A stretch of DNA of 44,256 nt. Source: a virus. Where the stretch lies: positions 1 through 44,256 of the IMG/VR virus record IMGVR_UViG_3300010938_000067. One strand, given 5' to 3'. Under the pieces are notes generated by a model. It saw only the letters and a program-made list of their open reading frames with translations, was not told where the DNA came from and searched no databases. The translations under genes were made by a program, and so were the position numbers. Positions 14,674-22,502 of this stretch are shown here, piece by piece (position 1 is the first letter of the stretch; each line of letters begins with the position of its first letter).

Positions 14674-16926
14674 TCAGATTAACCCCATCCCACTGAGATA
14701 CTCTTCTATGTCATCCGGCATCTCTTTCTCCTGGACGTGCTCTTCTCGCCTTTCCTCTTCGTCCTGTTTGACAGGCTGCGGAGTCCCGAGGATGTCGATG
14801 TCGATGACCTCCTCGACCGGAGTATTCACAGTGCAGGTATACACAGCGCCAGCTAAGGAGTCGGCTCCGTCCTTGAACCCCTTCCTTGGGTGATCGACCT
14901 TGTTGCCTCTGATGAGTTGCAACTTCAGGAGTTCCTGATCGACGAGGATGGGATGGTAATACGCACGAAGACGCCCATCATAGATGGAGGTGGAAAGCGT
15001 ATCATAGTGGTCTTTCTTCACCACCATGAATTCCGTATAAATGCCTTTATTCATGAAGATGTTCTTCGTATCGACGCTCTGCCACCTGTCCATCGTCACC
15101 ATCGCCACGTTGAACCTATCGTTCAGCATGAACACGAATCTGCGAACGTCATTGAAGTCTATCTCGCCGTTCGGAGGGGCCTCCCAATATTTGATGAGGT
15201 CCATCCGTATCACAGGCATTATCTGTCCATCTGTTTCGCTTTTCCTGAATCCTTCACAGTGAACCATACACAGTGCAGACCTGTCGCGGTTAAGGCCGAG
15301 GTCGATATGGATGAACCTCGGCGCTGCGCTGTCATCTTTATCCCGGAATGTAGGGGGGAGACGCCCCTCTTCATCGAACGGCGAACGGACGCAATACTTA
15401 TCCGTACAAGATTCATCATGTTTATGGAAGCAGGCCATGACCCTATCTGGATCGCGGAAATACGCTTCCGCCATCTTCGGTGGCCGGCAAAGGATGCGTG
15501 CGTTCGCATTCACCGGGTCACGTATGAAGTCGGAGGTGAAATCTTCTGGTTTCTTGGTGGGATTGGATACGAAAGTGGGGCACTTTATAGCCCATACCCT
15601 CGGTTCTCGATACCCGAGGATTTCATCATCTTCCCACCATATCGTTATCGGGCCGAGATCCTTCGTCACCTTTCTCGTAATCTTCCTTTCTATCACCCCA
15701 TCGTACCGTTGCTGGATGAAGTCGTTCTCATACCTCGGGAACGAAAGCAGCGCAACCTTTCCGACCTGGGGGAAACGCGAGATGACCGACAGCCTCGCCA
15801 TGTCGTAGATGGCCTTAGCAGAAAACTTCACGGATTCTTGGGTATGGGCAGAGTCATCCTGAGTTTTGAATGCGGAGATTTCGTCCAACGTAACCGCAAT
15901 CAGGTTATACCCCTCCCACCCCTCAGCCTCAGAGTGGCCAGAGAAACACCTGATGGGTCGCTCCATGAACTCGATCTTCTTGCTCATCGGGATGAACCCC
16001 TTCTTCTGGAAGTATGGGCTGGCGATGAGCAAGTTCTTCAGTGGGTCGAAGAACACCCGTTGTGCTTGCTCGGAGTTCAGCGCGATGTTCAGGAGGTCGA
16101 TGTACTCCCCATGACCGATACCGTAATAGTCAAGTGGGTCCCTTAGGCAATGCATCAGGTAGATGATCCTGGCGAACGCTATACGAAGGGTGTTGCCGGT
16201 CAATATATTGCCCTCTAAGGTGAAGTTATGTATCTCTGGAACGTCTGGGCAATATGTTTGTTCAACCCTATCCGTTTCCTCGACCGATACCACCTTCCAG
16301 TGAGCCTCTGGACCAGGATTGATGTCGCGATGCTCATAGTTAACTTGTAACCAACTACCGTGCACCAGGTCGCAAGTGTAAGTTTCTTCGAACTTCCTCT
16401 TGACCATATCTAAGGTCTTAGTCGCAAACCACCTGTGATATCTAGTCGTGTGAATCTCTTTCGTTTCGTCGCCCCGTTTCACAACCAACTTCCATATCGG
16501 AAGCACGCTCGTTTCAAGGACCTTAGCCTCTTTCCACCCCTGCGAAGTCAGCAGCGTTTGAACGGTGTTCGCCACATCCCCGATCTTCCTTATACCGTCT
16601 TTGGTGATTATTTCTGTTTCATACGCGAAGCACCAATCTTTCCCACCACCTTTACCAATCTGACATATAACCTCATTTACAGTGGACTCCCAGATCTGTT
16701 GCGCTTTCTCCTTCCCATGCATCTTCTCTAGTGTGTGGGGGAGGAAGATCTGGGTCATCTTCGACGCAATCTGCTCTTGCACAGGAGACAGTGGCTTAAG
16801 TCCTAGGAAATACGGGTCCGTCACGAACCTATGCAGATCGACTGGCTCCTCCTCGAACTCCTCCTTCTGGAGCAAAGACCTGAAGTCCTCAAGCGTTATG
16901 TTCCCGCCGAACCTACGCATGGCCAT
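14674..16926 (-). CDS. terL: Terminase large subunit with intein
   Basis: 750 residues before splicing, about 603 after. N-terminal ATPase: Walker A GKGGGKDW at 91-98 is interrupted right after Trp98 by a mini-intein, and continues with TLRIAFARIIYL. A Walker-B-like segment LIAVTLDEIS lies in the second third. The C-terminal nuclease has an RNase H fold with HIDLGLNRDRSAL (first Asp), VTMDRW and a late HPRKGFKDGADSLAGA (last Asp). The enzyme pumps and cuts phage DNA during packaging. The stop of the small subunit is directly adjacent. The P-loop would be broken without splicing. Confidence 0.92.
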   Translation of the reverse strand: MAMRRFGGNITLEDFRSLLQKEEFEEEPVDLHRFVTDPYFLGLKPLSPVQEQIASKMTQIFLPHTLEKMHGKEKAQQIWESTVNEVICQIGKGGGKDWCFAYETEIITKDGIRKIGDVANTVQTLLTSQGWKEAKVLETSVLPIWKLVVKRGDETKEIHTTRYHRWFATKTLDMVKRKFEETYTCDLVHGSWLQVNYEHRDINPGPEAHWKVVSVEETDRVEQTYCPDVPEIHNFTLEGNILTGNTLRIAFARIIYLMHCLRDPLDYYGIGHGEYIDLLNIALNSEQAQRVFFDPLKNLLIASPYFQKKGFIPMSKKIEFMERPIRCFSGHSEAEGWEGYNLIAVTLDEISAFKTQDDSAHTQESVKFSAKAIYDMARLSVISRFPQVGKVALLSFPRYENDFIQQRYDGVIERKITRKVTKDLGPITIWWEDDEILGYREPRVWAIKCPTFVSNPTKKPEDFTSDFIRDPVNANARILCRPPKMAEAYFRDPDRVMACFHKHDESCTDKYCVRSPFDEEGRLPPTFRDKDDSAAPRFIHIDLGLNRDRSALCMVHCEGFRKSETDGQIMPVIRMDLIKYWEAPPNGEIDFNDVRRFVFMLNDRFNVAMVTMDRWQSVDTKNIFMNKGIYTEFMVVKKDHYDTLSTSIYDGRLRAYYHPILVDQELLKLQLIRGNKVDHPRKGFKDGADSLAGAVYTCTVNTPVEEVIDIDILGTPQPVKQDEEERREEHVQEKEMPDDIEEYLSGMGLI
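16192..16632 (-). other. Mini-intein inside TerL (residues 99-245)
   Basis: 147 residues. It starts with Cys99 in CFAYETEIITKDG (block A), has a block-B TxxH in HTTRYHRWF (Thr161, His164), block F in the EIHNFTLE stretch, and ends GNILTGN with Asn245, followed by Thr246 as +1 nucleophile. The penultimate residue is Gly rather than the usual His, a known but less common variant. There is no room for a homing endonuclease. The insertion is within the P-loop, the most conserved site of the ATPase, which is a classic intein position. Confidence 0.85.
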
Positions 16927-17490
16927 TTATCTAGTCACTTCTCCGTCGCTAAGCTCTGGTTGGTTACGCCAGGCATCCTGTAGCTGCGACCAGGCGAGGT
17001 CAGAGCATCTGGGGCAGTTACTTATGGTAGTCCTGATTATCTCCGACAAAATTGAGTTAACGCGCTCAACCTTCTTGGTCCGCTCGATGTACCCGGATTC
17101 GAGTCGCGGAGACATAAGTTGGAAGAGCCGAGCCTTGGTTTCCATGAGGTCTTTCGCCAGACGAAGAGCCTGGAGCTTCGTTGACATGGCGCCGTTCTCT
17201 TCAGCCAACCTCACAACTTCCCATGCCTGCTCATTGATCATCCTTATCTCTTCATCGAACCTGAAGACGTTCTCGGTGAACTTCTCCATGATGTCGGGAT
17301 CAGCTTCTGCGCGCATCGATATGTATTCATCCCACTCTTTGATGGCCTTCTCCACTGTGCTAAGCGGGATATCAAGTTCCTTTGCTATCGACACCTTCGG
17401 TTTGCCCTGCATGTAGAGCCTGGCGATCATATAGACCTTCTCGGCCCTTTCAAAGTCGTTCATCTTATCGAGAGAAGATTTGGCACCCAT
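16927..17490 (-). CDS. terS: Terminase small subunit
   Basis: 187 residues directly upstream of terL. Residues about 15-55 form a helix-turn-helix (VSIAKELDIPLSTVEKAIKEW) for binding the packaging site, and the rest is helical and charged, suitable for ring assembly. A CPRC pair occurs late. Its identity rests on the HTH, size and position before TerL. Confidence 0.75.
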   Translation of the reverse strand: MGAKSSLDKMNDFERAEKVYMIARLYMQGKPKVSIAKELDIPLSTVEKAIKEWDEYISMRAEADPDIMEKFTENVFRFDEEIRMINEQAWEVVRLAEENGAMSTKLQALRLAKDLMETKARLFQLMSPRLESGYIERTKKVERVNSILSEIIRTTISNCPRCSDLAWSQLQDAWRNQPELSDGEVTR

Positions 17491-17518
17491 CGTTTGAATA
17501 TTCCCATATGAAGTGTGG

Positions 17519-18439
17519 TTATGTCAATGGCTTCAACTCTACAGCCCTCGGGTTCCTCCATATCGTCTCTATCCGAGAGGCGTGCTTAAGCAGAGCACCC
17601 TTGCCAACGGTTTTCGTGCCACGGTTCCTCGCCGCTGCACTCGCATAAGACTTGAACGGTATCTTCTGCCACCCAGCATCTTCAAGTGGGGTGTAGACGG
17701 GGTGCTCGTACCCGATGAGCACGACGGCCGACCTGAGTTTCAATATGGTGTCCACCAGGAGTTCGTGGTGTTCTATCGGCTGGTCTATATGATAGACTTT
17801 CTTATTGACTCGCGTATCTGGTACATATGGAGGGTCCAGGAATACGGTCGTATCGTCACTATCATATTCGAGCATCACCTCGATGGCGTCCCTGTTCAAT
17901 ATCTCGACCCCTTGCAACCTCTCGTGCTGACGAGGGAGTCTGTCTATCCGTATGGTGTACGTCCTTACCTTCTTCGCTACACCTTTGTCGTCCGTGAAGG
18001 CGCGCCCCCAATGGCCCGGTAGGTGCGATATCCCCCCATACCCCTGGTTCTGGATCACGAAGAAAGCCCATGCCTTATCATCATCACTTGCCGATGGGTC
18101 TTTCATAATCTCCAGACCACGGACGAACTCGCTCCTCGAATAGAGGGTGTAGAAAACCCTATGGTATAGGAGCCTGAAACGATCCGGGTCCTGGATGGCC
18201 TTGAGCAAGTTCACTATTCGCCAGTCGAGATCGCTATAGACTTCAAGGTCTGAGCGATCTTTAGAAAGGAGCACTGATGCTGCGCCGCCGTAAGGCTCAA
18301 CATATGTGCTGGTGATGGGGAGAACCTTCAATATCCTTGGCAAGTTCCAAGACCCTTTCCCGCCGTACCATAGGACAGGACCAGGCAATCTCTGCTCTTT
18401 GAACCATTTCGATCCGAATGCGGCATTCACATCAACCAT
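17519..18439 (-). CDS. Dam-family adenine DNA methyltransferase
   Basis: 306 residues of the D12 class. SAM-binding motif LWYGGKGSW lies near residues 23-31, YVEPYGGAASVL follows (second motif), then SDLD and, near 202-205, the catalytic DPPY in VFLDPPYVPDTR. These transfer methyl groups to N6 of adenine; recognition site unknown. The ATG at 18439 has GAGGG nine bases upstream and overlaps the stop of a degenerate paralog upstream. It ends RNPRAVELK, a tail also seen in the paralog. Confidence 0.9.
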   Translation of the reverse strand: MVDVNAAFGSKWFKEQRLPGPVLWYGGKGSWNLPRILKVLPITSTYVEPYGGAASVLLSKDRSDLEVYSDLDWRIVNLLKAIQDPDRFRLLYHRVFYTLYSRSEFVRGLEIMKDPSASDDDKAWAFFVIQNQGYGGISHLPGHWGRAFTDDKGVAKKVRTYTIRIDRLPRQHERLQGVEILNRDAIEVMLEYDSDDTTVFLDPPYVPDTRVNKKVYHIDQPIEHHELLVDTILKLRSAVVLIGYEHPVYTPLEDAGWQKIPFKSYASAAARNRGTKTVGKGALLKHASRIETIWRNPRAVELKPLT

Positions 18440-19052
18440 CTTCAACAGCCCTCGGATTGCGGTAGATGTTCACCCGCTCGTTAAGGCTGACCTTCACCCA
18501 CCCAGCACTTAAGAGGTCTTCATAATCGTTGTCATCACAACAAGTCGACAAAACGATCTTGCCATTGCACGACATGATGGCTCTCAACAGATACTCATCG
18601 CAGGTTCTACCGCATGGTATATTTACGTACTGAGTCGTATCATCACCATCCCAATAAGCAATAACATCAAGTATCGGACGAGAATCAACCTGTACGTGAG
18701 AGATGATGTCAAACCATCTGCTAAACATCTCGATAGAAGCAACAGTAGTTCTATCCAATGCGTAGACCCTTCGCCAACCGTCATCGAAAGATGGCAACGA
18801 TACTCCACCAGTTTGGAACCTGAATATCTCAAGTGACCGATTGATGTCGAGGTCGTATGGGTCTTCTCCACAGATCAAGTGCTGACGGAAGACCACCTCT
18901 GACTCGGGATCTTGCAACAATCGAACCAAATCTATGAGCCACCCGTCTACGTCGTTGAAGACCTCAACTGGGCGCGGCTTCATCCGGAAAAACAATGAAT
19001 CCACACCACCTAACGGCTCAACGTAAACCTGTGACCACGGTATGAACCCCAA
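18432..19052 (-). CDS. Degenerate Dam-like paralog without catalytic motif
   Basis: 206 residues aligned by eye with the active methylase next to it: YVEPLGGVDSLFF matches YVEPYGGAASVLL, NDVDGWLIDLVRLLQDPE matches SDLDWRIVNLLKAIQDPD, and the end NIYRNPRAVEDG matches TIWRNPRAVE. At the position of DPPY it has NIPC (144-147). The TTG start (GAGG eight bases upstream) also excludes motif I, although FGHRK, a plausible motif-I remnant, is encoded just upstream. It is probably catalytically dead but maintained as an open frame, perhaps a DNA-binding or regulatory partner. Confidence 0.7.
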   Translation of the reverse strand: MGFIPWSQVYVEPLGGVDSLFFRMKPRPVEVFNDVDGWLIDLVRLLQDPESEVVFRQHLICGEDPYDLDINRSLEIFRFQTGGVSLPSFDDGWRRVYALDRTTVASIEMFSRWFDIISHVQVDSRPILDVIAYWDGDDTTQYVNIPCGRTCDEYLLRAIMSCNGKIVLSTCCDDNDYEDLLSAGWVKVSLNERVNIYRNPRAVEDG

Positions 19053-19148
19053 AATCCTATCCTCGATCTGCTTCCTGTGTCCGAATCTCGTTTCCCATCA
19101 CATCCGAAATGAGAGTTCCCAAGTCGCATCCTCTCAGGAATGCCTTGT

Positions 19149-19340
19149 TTACCAATCCCTTTTGATTACTCTTCGGCCGAGACTTCTTCCTTTCCCTTTG
19201 TATCTCAAAAGATCGAACTTCTTGAGCCAGTTATATATCGTCATCTCTGTGACGCCCACATCATCGGCTATGTCTTTCGCCGTCCTGCCCTGCTTCACAT
19301 ACTGTTCGAACAGCCAATCTCTATCTTCATAAATCTTCAA
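19149..19340 (-). CDS. Small helix-turn-helix protein, 63 aa
   Basis: The sequence WLFEQYVKQGRTAKDIADDVGVTEMTIYNWLKKFDLLRYKG is a clear homeodomain-like HTH, close to those of transposase or terminase-small-subunit N-termini. The C-terminus is very basic. It is probably a DNA-binding regulator. The 96 bases down to 19053 contain only the decayed start region of the methylase paralog. Confidence 0.75.
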   Translation of the reverse strand: MKIYEDRDWLFEQYVKQGRTAKDIADDVGVTEMTIYNWLKKFDLLRYKGKGRSLGRRVIKRDW

Positions 19341-19346
19341 GTTGGA

Positions 19347-19700
19347 TCACCTACCCATCAGGAACCTTATCAATGCCCTATTATCCCTGATAACACTGAG
19401 GAGGAATGGCGACATGCGTGCTACCAGCTCCTCCTCTTCGTCATTGTTCATCTCGTTATAACCAGACACGAAAATAATCGCGTGCAACACCTCATGCAGC
19501 AGCGAGTCAGCCATGGCGTCATCAGCCTGTTCTTCCTCAAGCAGGATTACCTGGTGTTCTCGCTGCGTAATCCCGTAGTTGATGTCCCCAGCACCGAATG
19601 GGTCGAGCGAAGTCACCTTAACTTGATACCTATACGGCCCGATCTTTATGCTGTTCGGGACCGTTACCTCGTCTGGCACCTTGTGCTCCACGTCCTCCAT
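19347..19700 (-). CDS. Putative zinc metalloprotease-like protein (HExxH)
   Basis: 117 residues with DSLLHEVLHAIIF, containing His69-Glu70-x-x-His73, the gluzincin/SprT-like zinc site, followed by an acidic region EMNNDEEEELVARMSPFL where a third ligand Glu may lie. An N-terminal beta-rich part (IKIGPYRYQVKV) precedes it. It resembles short phage proteins of the ImmA/SprT-like group. The substrate is unknown. Confidence 0.7.
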   Translation of the reverse strand: MEDVEHKVPDEVTVPNSIKIGPYRYQVKVTSLDPFGAGDINYGITQREHQVILLEEEQADDAMADSLLHEVLHAIIFVSGYNEMNNDEEEELVARMSPFLLSVIRDNRALIRFLMGR

Positions 19701-19724
19701 TTTAGTTCATTCCCCATTTTTTGA

Positions 19725-20297
19725 CTAGTTGTGTTTGCCTAGTTTCTCCCAACAGTACAATGCGATACCTAGAGCATCGGCCAAGTCGTCCGATTCGAGC
19801 TGTTTAGCGAACATGGGATACATATCCTTCAGTTTCTCCTGCACCTGCGCTTTCCTGATCTTGCGCAACTCCTTCCGCCCCTCAGTCTCCCCATACTCTG
19901 ACAGCACCCTCTCACGCTCCTGCTTCGATATAGCCCGATACCCGATATGGCTTTTCCACTCCATAGGGGGCACGTCTGCTGTTTCTATGCCTCGTTCGAG
20001 GCATTCACCGAAGAGGATGCCGACCATGTAGGCGAGATGCTTCGTGGCGAGCGGATTTTGAACCAATATCGGTGCCTCGATGTAGCAAGCTCCCGGCCTG
20101 TACACATCGAGTACGCTCGAGAACCATTTCCTGGCATGCGAAAGTCTCAAGTGGATATCTCCCCTCGGTAGACCCACAGACACGAGAGCAAGTGGCTCGC
20201 CACTATCAACTACCGCCACAGCTATGAGTTTCGTCGAGACATCGATGCCGATGACCCTGTCGTACCTCTTCGCCACCGATTGAACCGCTTTCTTCAT
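19725..20297 (-). CDS. ruvC: RuvC-like Holliday junction resolvase
   Basis: 190 residues with RNase H fold acidic residues: Asp19 in RVIGIDVSTK, Glu74 in CYIEAP, and Asp171/Asp174 in DDLADALGIAL. RuvC-type enzymes cut four-way junctions symmetrically and in phages clear branched DNA before packaging. It is next to recombination genes (Cas4-like, RecA). The stop of the upstream gene overlaps its ATG. Confidence 0.82.
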   Translation of the reverse strand: MKKAVQSVAKRYDRVIGIDVSTKLIAVAVVDSGEPLALVSVGLPRGDIHLRLSHARKWFSSVLDVYRPGACYIEAPILVQNPLATKHLAYMVGILFGECLERGIETADVPPMEWKSHIGYRAISKQERERVLSEYGETEGRKELRKIRKAQVQEKLKDMYPMFAKQLESDDLADALGIALYCWEKLGKHN

Positions 20298-20536
20298 GCG
20301 TTCACCAAGAGGGCCAAAGCGAACTGCTCATTATGGACATATTTGTAGTGGCATATCACTTTTCTGTAGTACTTCATGCTGTCCCCCCTAACTGAAGATG
20401 CGCCGATGGTTGTCTTGCAAAGATCGCACCACCAATCATCGAAACGGAAGGAGTGCGACCCGAAGCGCATTCTCATGATGGTGCGGACGAAGACCCGCAT
20501 CGCTAAAATCTTCTCCACCTCATCTTCAGCACTCAT
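20294..20536 (-). CDS. C2H2-like zinc-binding protein, 80 aa
   Basis: The centre reads WWCDLCKTTIG and later VICHYKYVH, giving Cys-x2-Cys and Cys/His-x4-His ligands as in a single zinc finger. The N-terminus is helical and Met/Arg-rich. It is coupled to the RuvC gene. Function unknown. Confidence 0.7.
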   Translation of the reverse strand: MSAEDEVEKILAMRVFVRTIMRMRFGSHSFRFDDWWCDLCKTTIGASSVRGDSMKYYRKVICHYKYVHNEQFALALLVNA

Positions 20537-20841
20537 AACAACCCTATATCCTCAGCGCATCTGTAGCAGTACTCGCTTTTGTTGTAAACAGAGAGGATGG
20601 TCCCGCATCCATCGGTTCTGCATATCCGACCAGGTTTCGGACGTTTCTTGTTCTCGTGATATCTCTGTAGGATTTTCCTATTGGTTGCAACACGACAACA
20701 TTCCTGAGAACAGTATTTGCTGTTATGTGAACGTTTCTTGAACTTCTTTCCGCACTCTGGTAATGCGCAAGTGATGATCTCATCACGTATGACTATCTTT
20801 CTGGTCGCTATCTGGCAACACCTCCCAGCAGTATTTCTCAA
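20533..20841 (-). CDS. Double zinc-finger protein, about 102 aa
   Basis: Two zinc modules: CALPECGKKFKKRSHNSKYC with CSQEC, and CRTDGCGTILSV with YCYRC. The first resembles the HNH-associated knuckle of phage proteins. The start is uncertain: no ATG lies near, and a TTG at 20841 is proposed, which overlaps the Cas4-like gene by about 58 bases; an unusual start such as ATA after GGGAGG is possible. Confidence 0.6.
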   Translation of the reverse strand: MRNTAGRCCQIATRKIVIRDEIITCALPECGKKFKKRSHNSKYCSQECCRVATNRKILQRYHENKKRPKPGRICRTDGCGTILSVYNKSEYCYRCAEDIGLL

Positions 20842-21556
20842 GATCGCACTCTGAACAATGAGACGAATCCCGTTTGTACGGCCGAGGAGGCAAGACATCC
20901 CTCTGGATATAGTCATACGCTTTCGACCAAACCTTAGCCCTTTTTTCGAACTCAGAATCATCGCGCTCGATCTCGAATATCAGGAGTTCCTGACTCCCCT
21001 TCGATTCGTAGATGATGAACCCCTTCTCGAGCTTGAGCGCTCGAAGATACACCTGAGCTTGTGCGTTATGTTCGGGCTTAGGCTTGTTGTAGTATTTCCT
21101 GAACTGGAAACCCTCTGGGGATATACTTTTCAACTCGATGAGCTTATATCCATCCCAATCGATTATCCCGTCTGCAGTCCCAACTATCGGCACAGGGGTG
21201 TCCAGTTTAATAGGTATCTCCCTGTCAACCAATATCCCCATCTCTTTGAGATAACCGCATATACGCTCATGCATGAGATGGCCATTATCGAAGATCCGGT
21301 ACAACCTCGCATCAATCTTGGGGGTCACCTCGACCCCCTTGAACATCAGGTACCACCATCTTGGGCATACCTGATTGTAAGAAGGGTGGAACCCGTTCAG
21401 TTTCTTGAAGACAGGAGCATTCCTCTCGAGGAGATACGAGTCGATCGACTTCTTCAAGCTATCAGCCGTACCCCCTGGCGGAGCTGTTCTGACTTTGTCT
21501 GACTTATGGGTTACGAATCTCTTATCGTGCCTTTTGAGGATTCTTTCAAGCGACAT
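20783..21556 (-). CDS. Cas4-like PD-(D/E)XK exonuclease with Fe-S cysteines
   Basis: 257 residues. Nuclease core: GTADGIID with Asp129, then IELKS with Glu141 and Lys143, and the QxxxY-type motif around QAQVY (166-170). Four cysteines, Cys64 in QVCPRWWY and CSECDLEKYC (234, 237, 243), match the 4Fe-4S staple of Cas4 and AddB nucleases. It is likely a DNA exonuclease that makes 3' overhangs for RecA, which is encoded nearby. There are no CRISPR arrays or cas1/cas2 genes here, so a CRISPR role is not indicated. Confidence 0.85.
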   Translation of the reverse strand: MSLERILKRHDKRFVTHKSDKVRTAPPGGTADSLKKSIDSYLLERNAPVFKKLNGFHPSYNQVCPRWWYLMFKGVEVTPKIDARLYRIFDNGHLMHERICGYLKEMGILVDREIPIKLDTPVPIVGTADGIIDWDGYKLIELKSISPEGFQFRKYYNKPKPEHNAQAQVYLRALKLEKGFIIYESKGSQELLIFEIERDDSEFEKRAKVWSKAYDYIQRDVLPPRPYKRDSSHCSECDLEKYCWEVLPDSDQKDSHT

Positions 21557-21557
21557 A

Positions 21558-21758
21558 TCACATCTCTACTTTCACGTAGTGTAGGGTCGCGACTTCTTCC
21601 CCTGGTTCTGGTCCGGCATATAGGTAATCTTCCCTGCCTGAGGAGTAAACTACGTATCCGTGCTTTTCTGCATAATTATTCATCTCATGAATAGCTATGC
21701 TTTCTGATAGGAAGCACCTAACCCCTTCCGGAAATACCAGAACCCACAAAAATATCAC
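21558..21758 (-). CDS. Hypothetical protein, 66 aa
   Basis: GTG start overlaps the upstream stop as GTGA. The product MIFLWVLVFPEGVRCFLSESIAIHEM begins hydrophobic and may be membrane-associated or a buried strand-helix unit; then NNYAEKHGYVVYSS. Family not recognised. Confidence 0.6.
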   Translation of the reverse strand: MIFLWVLVFPEGVRCFLSESIAIHEMNNYAEKHGYVVYSSGREDYLYAGPEPGEEVATLHYVKVEM

Positions 21759-22033
21759 TCTGCCTCCCCGGCCCAGTAGTTCTTGAAATCTGTGTATGAC
21801 CTGTACTGATACTTCAGTGTTCCTATAAGCCCCTCTAACCCCTTGATGAGATCCTTTATCTTCCTAGCCTCCTCCTTGTTCTCTACATCATGGGCCGCCA
21901 AGTAGAGGTGCCCTACTATCGCCGCCAGCTCATTCATCATGGGCACCAACTCTTCTTTTGGCACCATCGGCGAGTCGATAACCGCATCGAGACGCTCGAC
22001 CGCCTTCTTCACGAGATACCTCGGGTCTGCCAT
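21755..22033 (-). CDS. Helical hypothetical protein, 92 aa
   Basis: MADPRYLVKKAVERLDAVIDS opens a fully helical protein (ELVPMMNELAAIVGHLYLAAH, KEEARKIKDLIKGLEGLIG) ending with an aromatic YQYRSYTDFKNYW segment. The Met at 22033 is chosen over one four codons earlier. Likely a four-helix bundle; function unknown. Confidence 0.7.
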   Translation of the reverse strand: MADPRYLVKKAVERLDAVIDSPMVPKEELVPMMNELAAIVGHLYLAAHDVENKEEARKIKDLIKGLEGLIGTLKYQYRSYTDFKNYWAGEAE

Positions 22034-22299
22034 CCTTCCTCCCAATCATCGTAATCCATCACTACCAGTCTCATCCCATCTTTGAACTCGACCAATAAAG
22101 CCGGGACGTATTCCCATCCATACGTAGATGCATCAGTACATACCTTAGTCCATACAGACTTATTCAGTGAAAAAGATTTCTCGACCTCTTTGAGGTCGAA
22201 GACGACCCTGCCTTTGATCATGTCGCCCTTCCTCAAACCGCGCCCCGAGTTCTTGACTTTTCTGGCCCCGATCTCCTTCGCTACTGATGCCTCGCTCAC
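22009..22299 (-). CDS. Hypothetical protein, 96 aa
   Basis: The GTG at 22299 overlaps the TAG of the upstream gene by one base. MSEASVAKEIGARKVKNSGRGLRKGD is basic, then beta-rich (GRVVFDLKEVEKSF, EYVPALLVEFKDGMRLVVMDYDDW). Could be a small DNA-binding OB or beta-barrel protein, but no family was recognised. Confidence 0.68.
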   Translation of the reverse strand: MSEASVAKEIGARKVKNSGRGLRKGDMIKGRVVFDLKEVEKSFSLNKSVWTKVCTDASTYGWEYVPALLVEFKDGMRLVVMDYDDWEEGWQTRGIS

Positions 22300-22502
22300 T
22301 AAAACCACTTCACTTTCTTCAGCGATTCACATTCGGGGCATATGAACACTGCGGTTTGAGGGTCATCCACAAGAACCCCTCCGTCCATCTTGCCCCAATA
22401 CTCGCAATTATCGCACTGGATAGTAGCTTGGAACTTATTCCGCACCTGTAGTTTCTGCTCTTCAGGCTCTTCCCGCTCAATCTTCTTCTTGAGGAACTTC
22501 AA
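22299..22502 (-). CDS. Zinc-ribbon protein, 67 aa
   Basis: A charged N-terminus MKFLKKKIEREEPEEQK is followed by QCDNCEYWG and FICPECESLKKV, a CxxC...CxxC zinc ribbon. It overlaps the end of recA. Might bind DNA or the RecA region, unknown. Confidence 0.72.
   Translation of the reverse strand: MKFLKKKIEREEPEEQKLQVRNKFQATIQCDNCEYWGKMDGGVLVDDPQTAVFICPECESLKKVKWF

Noticed and set aside
14890-16146. Rightward 418-codon open frame inside terL
   Set aside because: It lies antisense to conserved terminase motifs and has no ribosome site or recognisable domain; it is a shadow.
20544-20786. Leftward 80-codon frame beginning ATG ATG within the double zinc-finger gene
   Set aside because: It has no Cys motifs or domain pattern, while the overlapping frame carries two zinc modules.
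20783-21556. Cas4 as part of a CRISPR-Cas system
   Set aside because: There are no cas1/cas2 genes or arrays; context is phage recombination.
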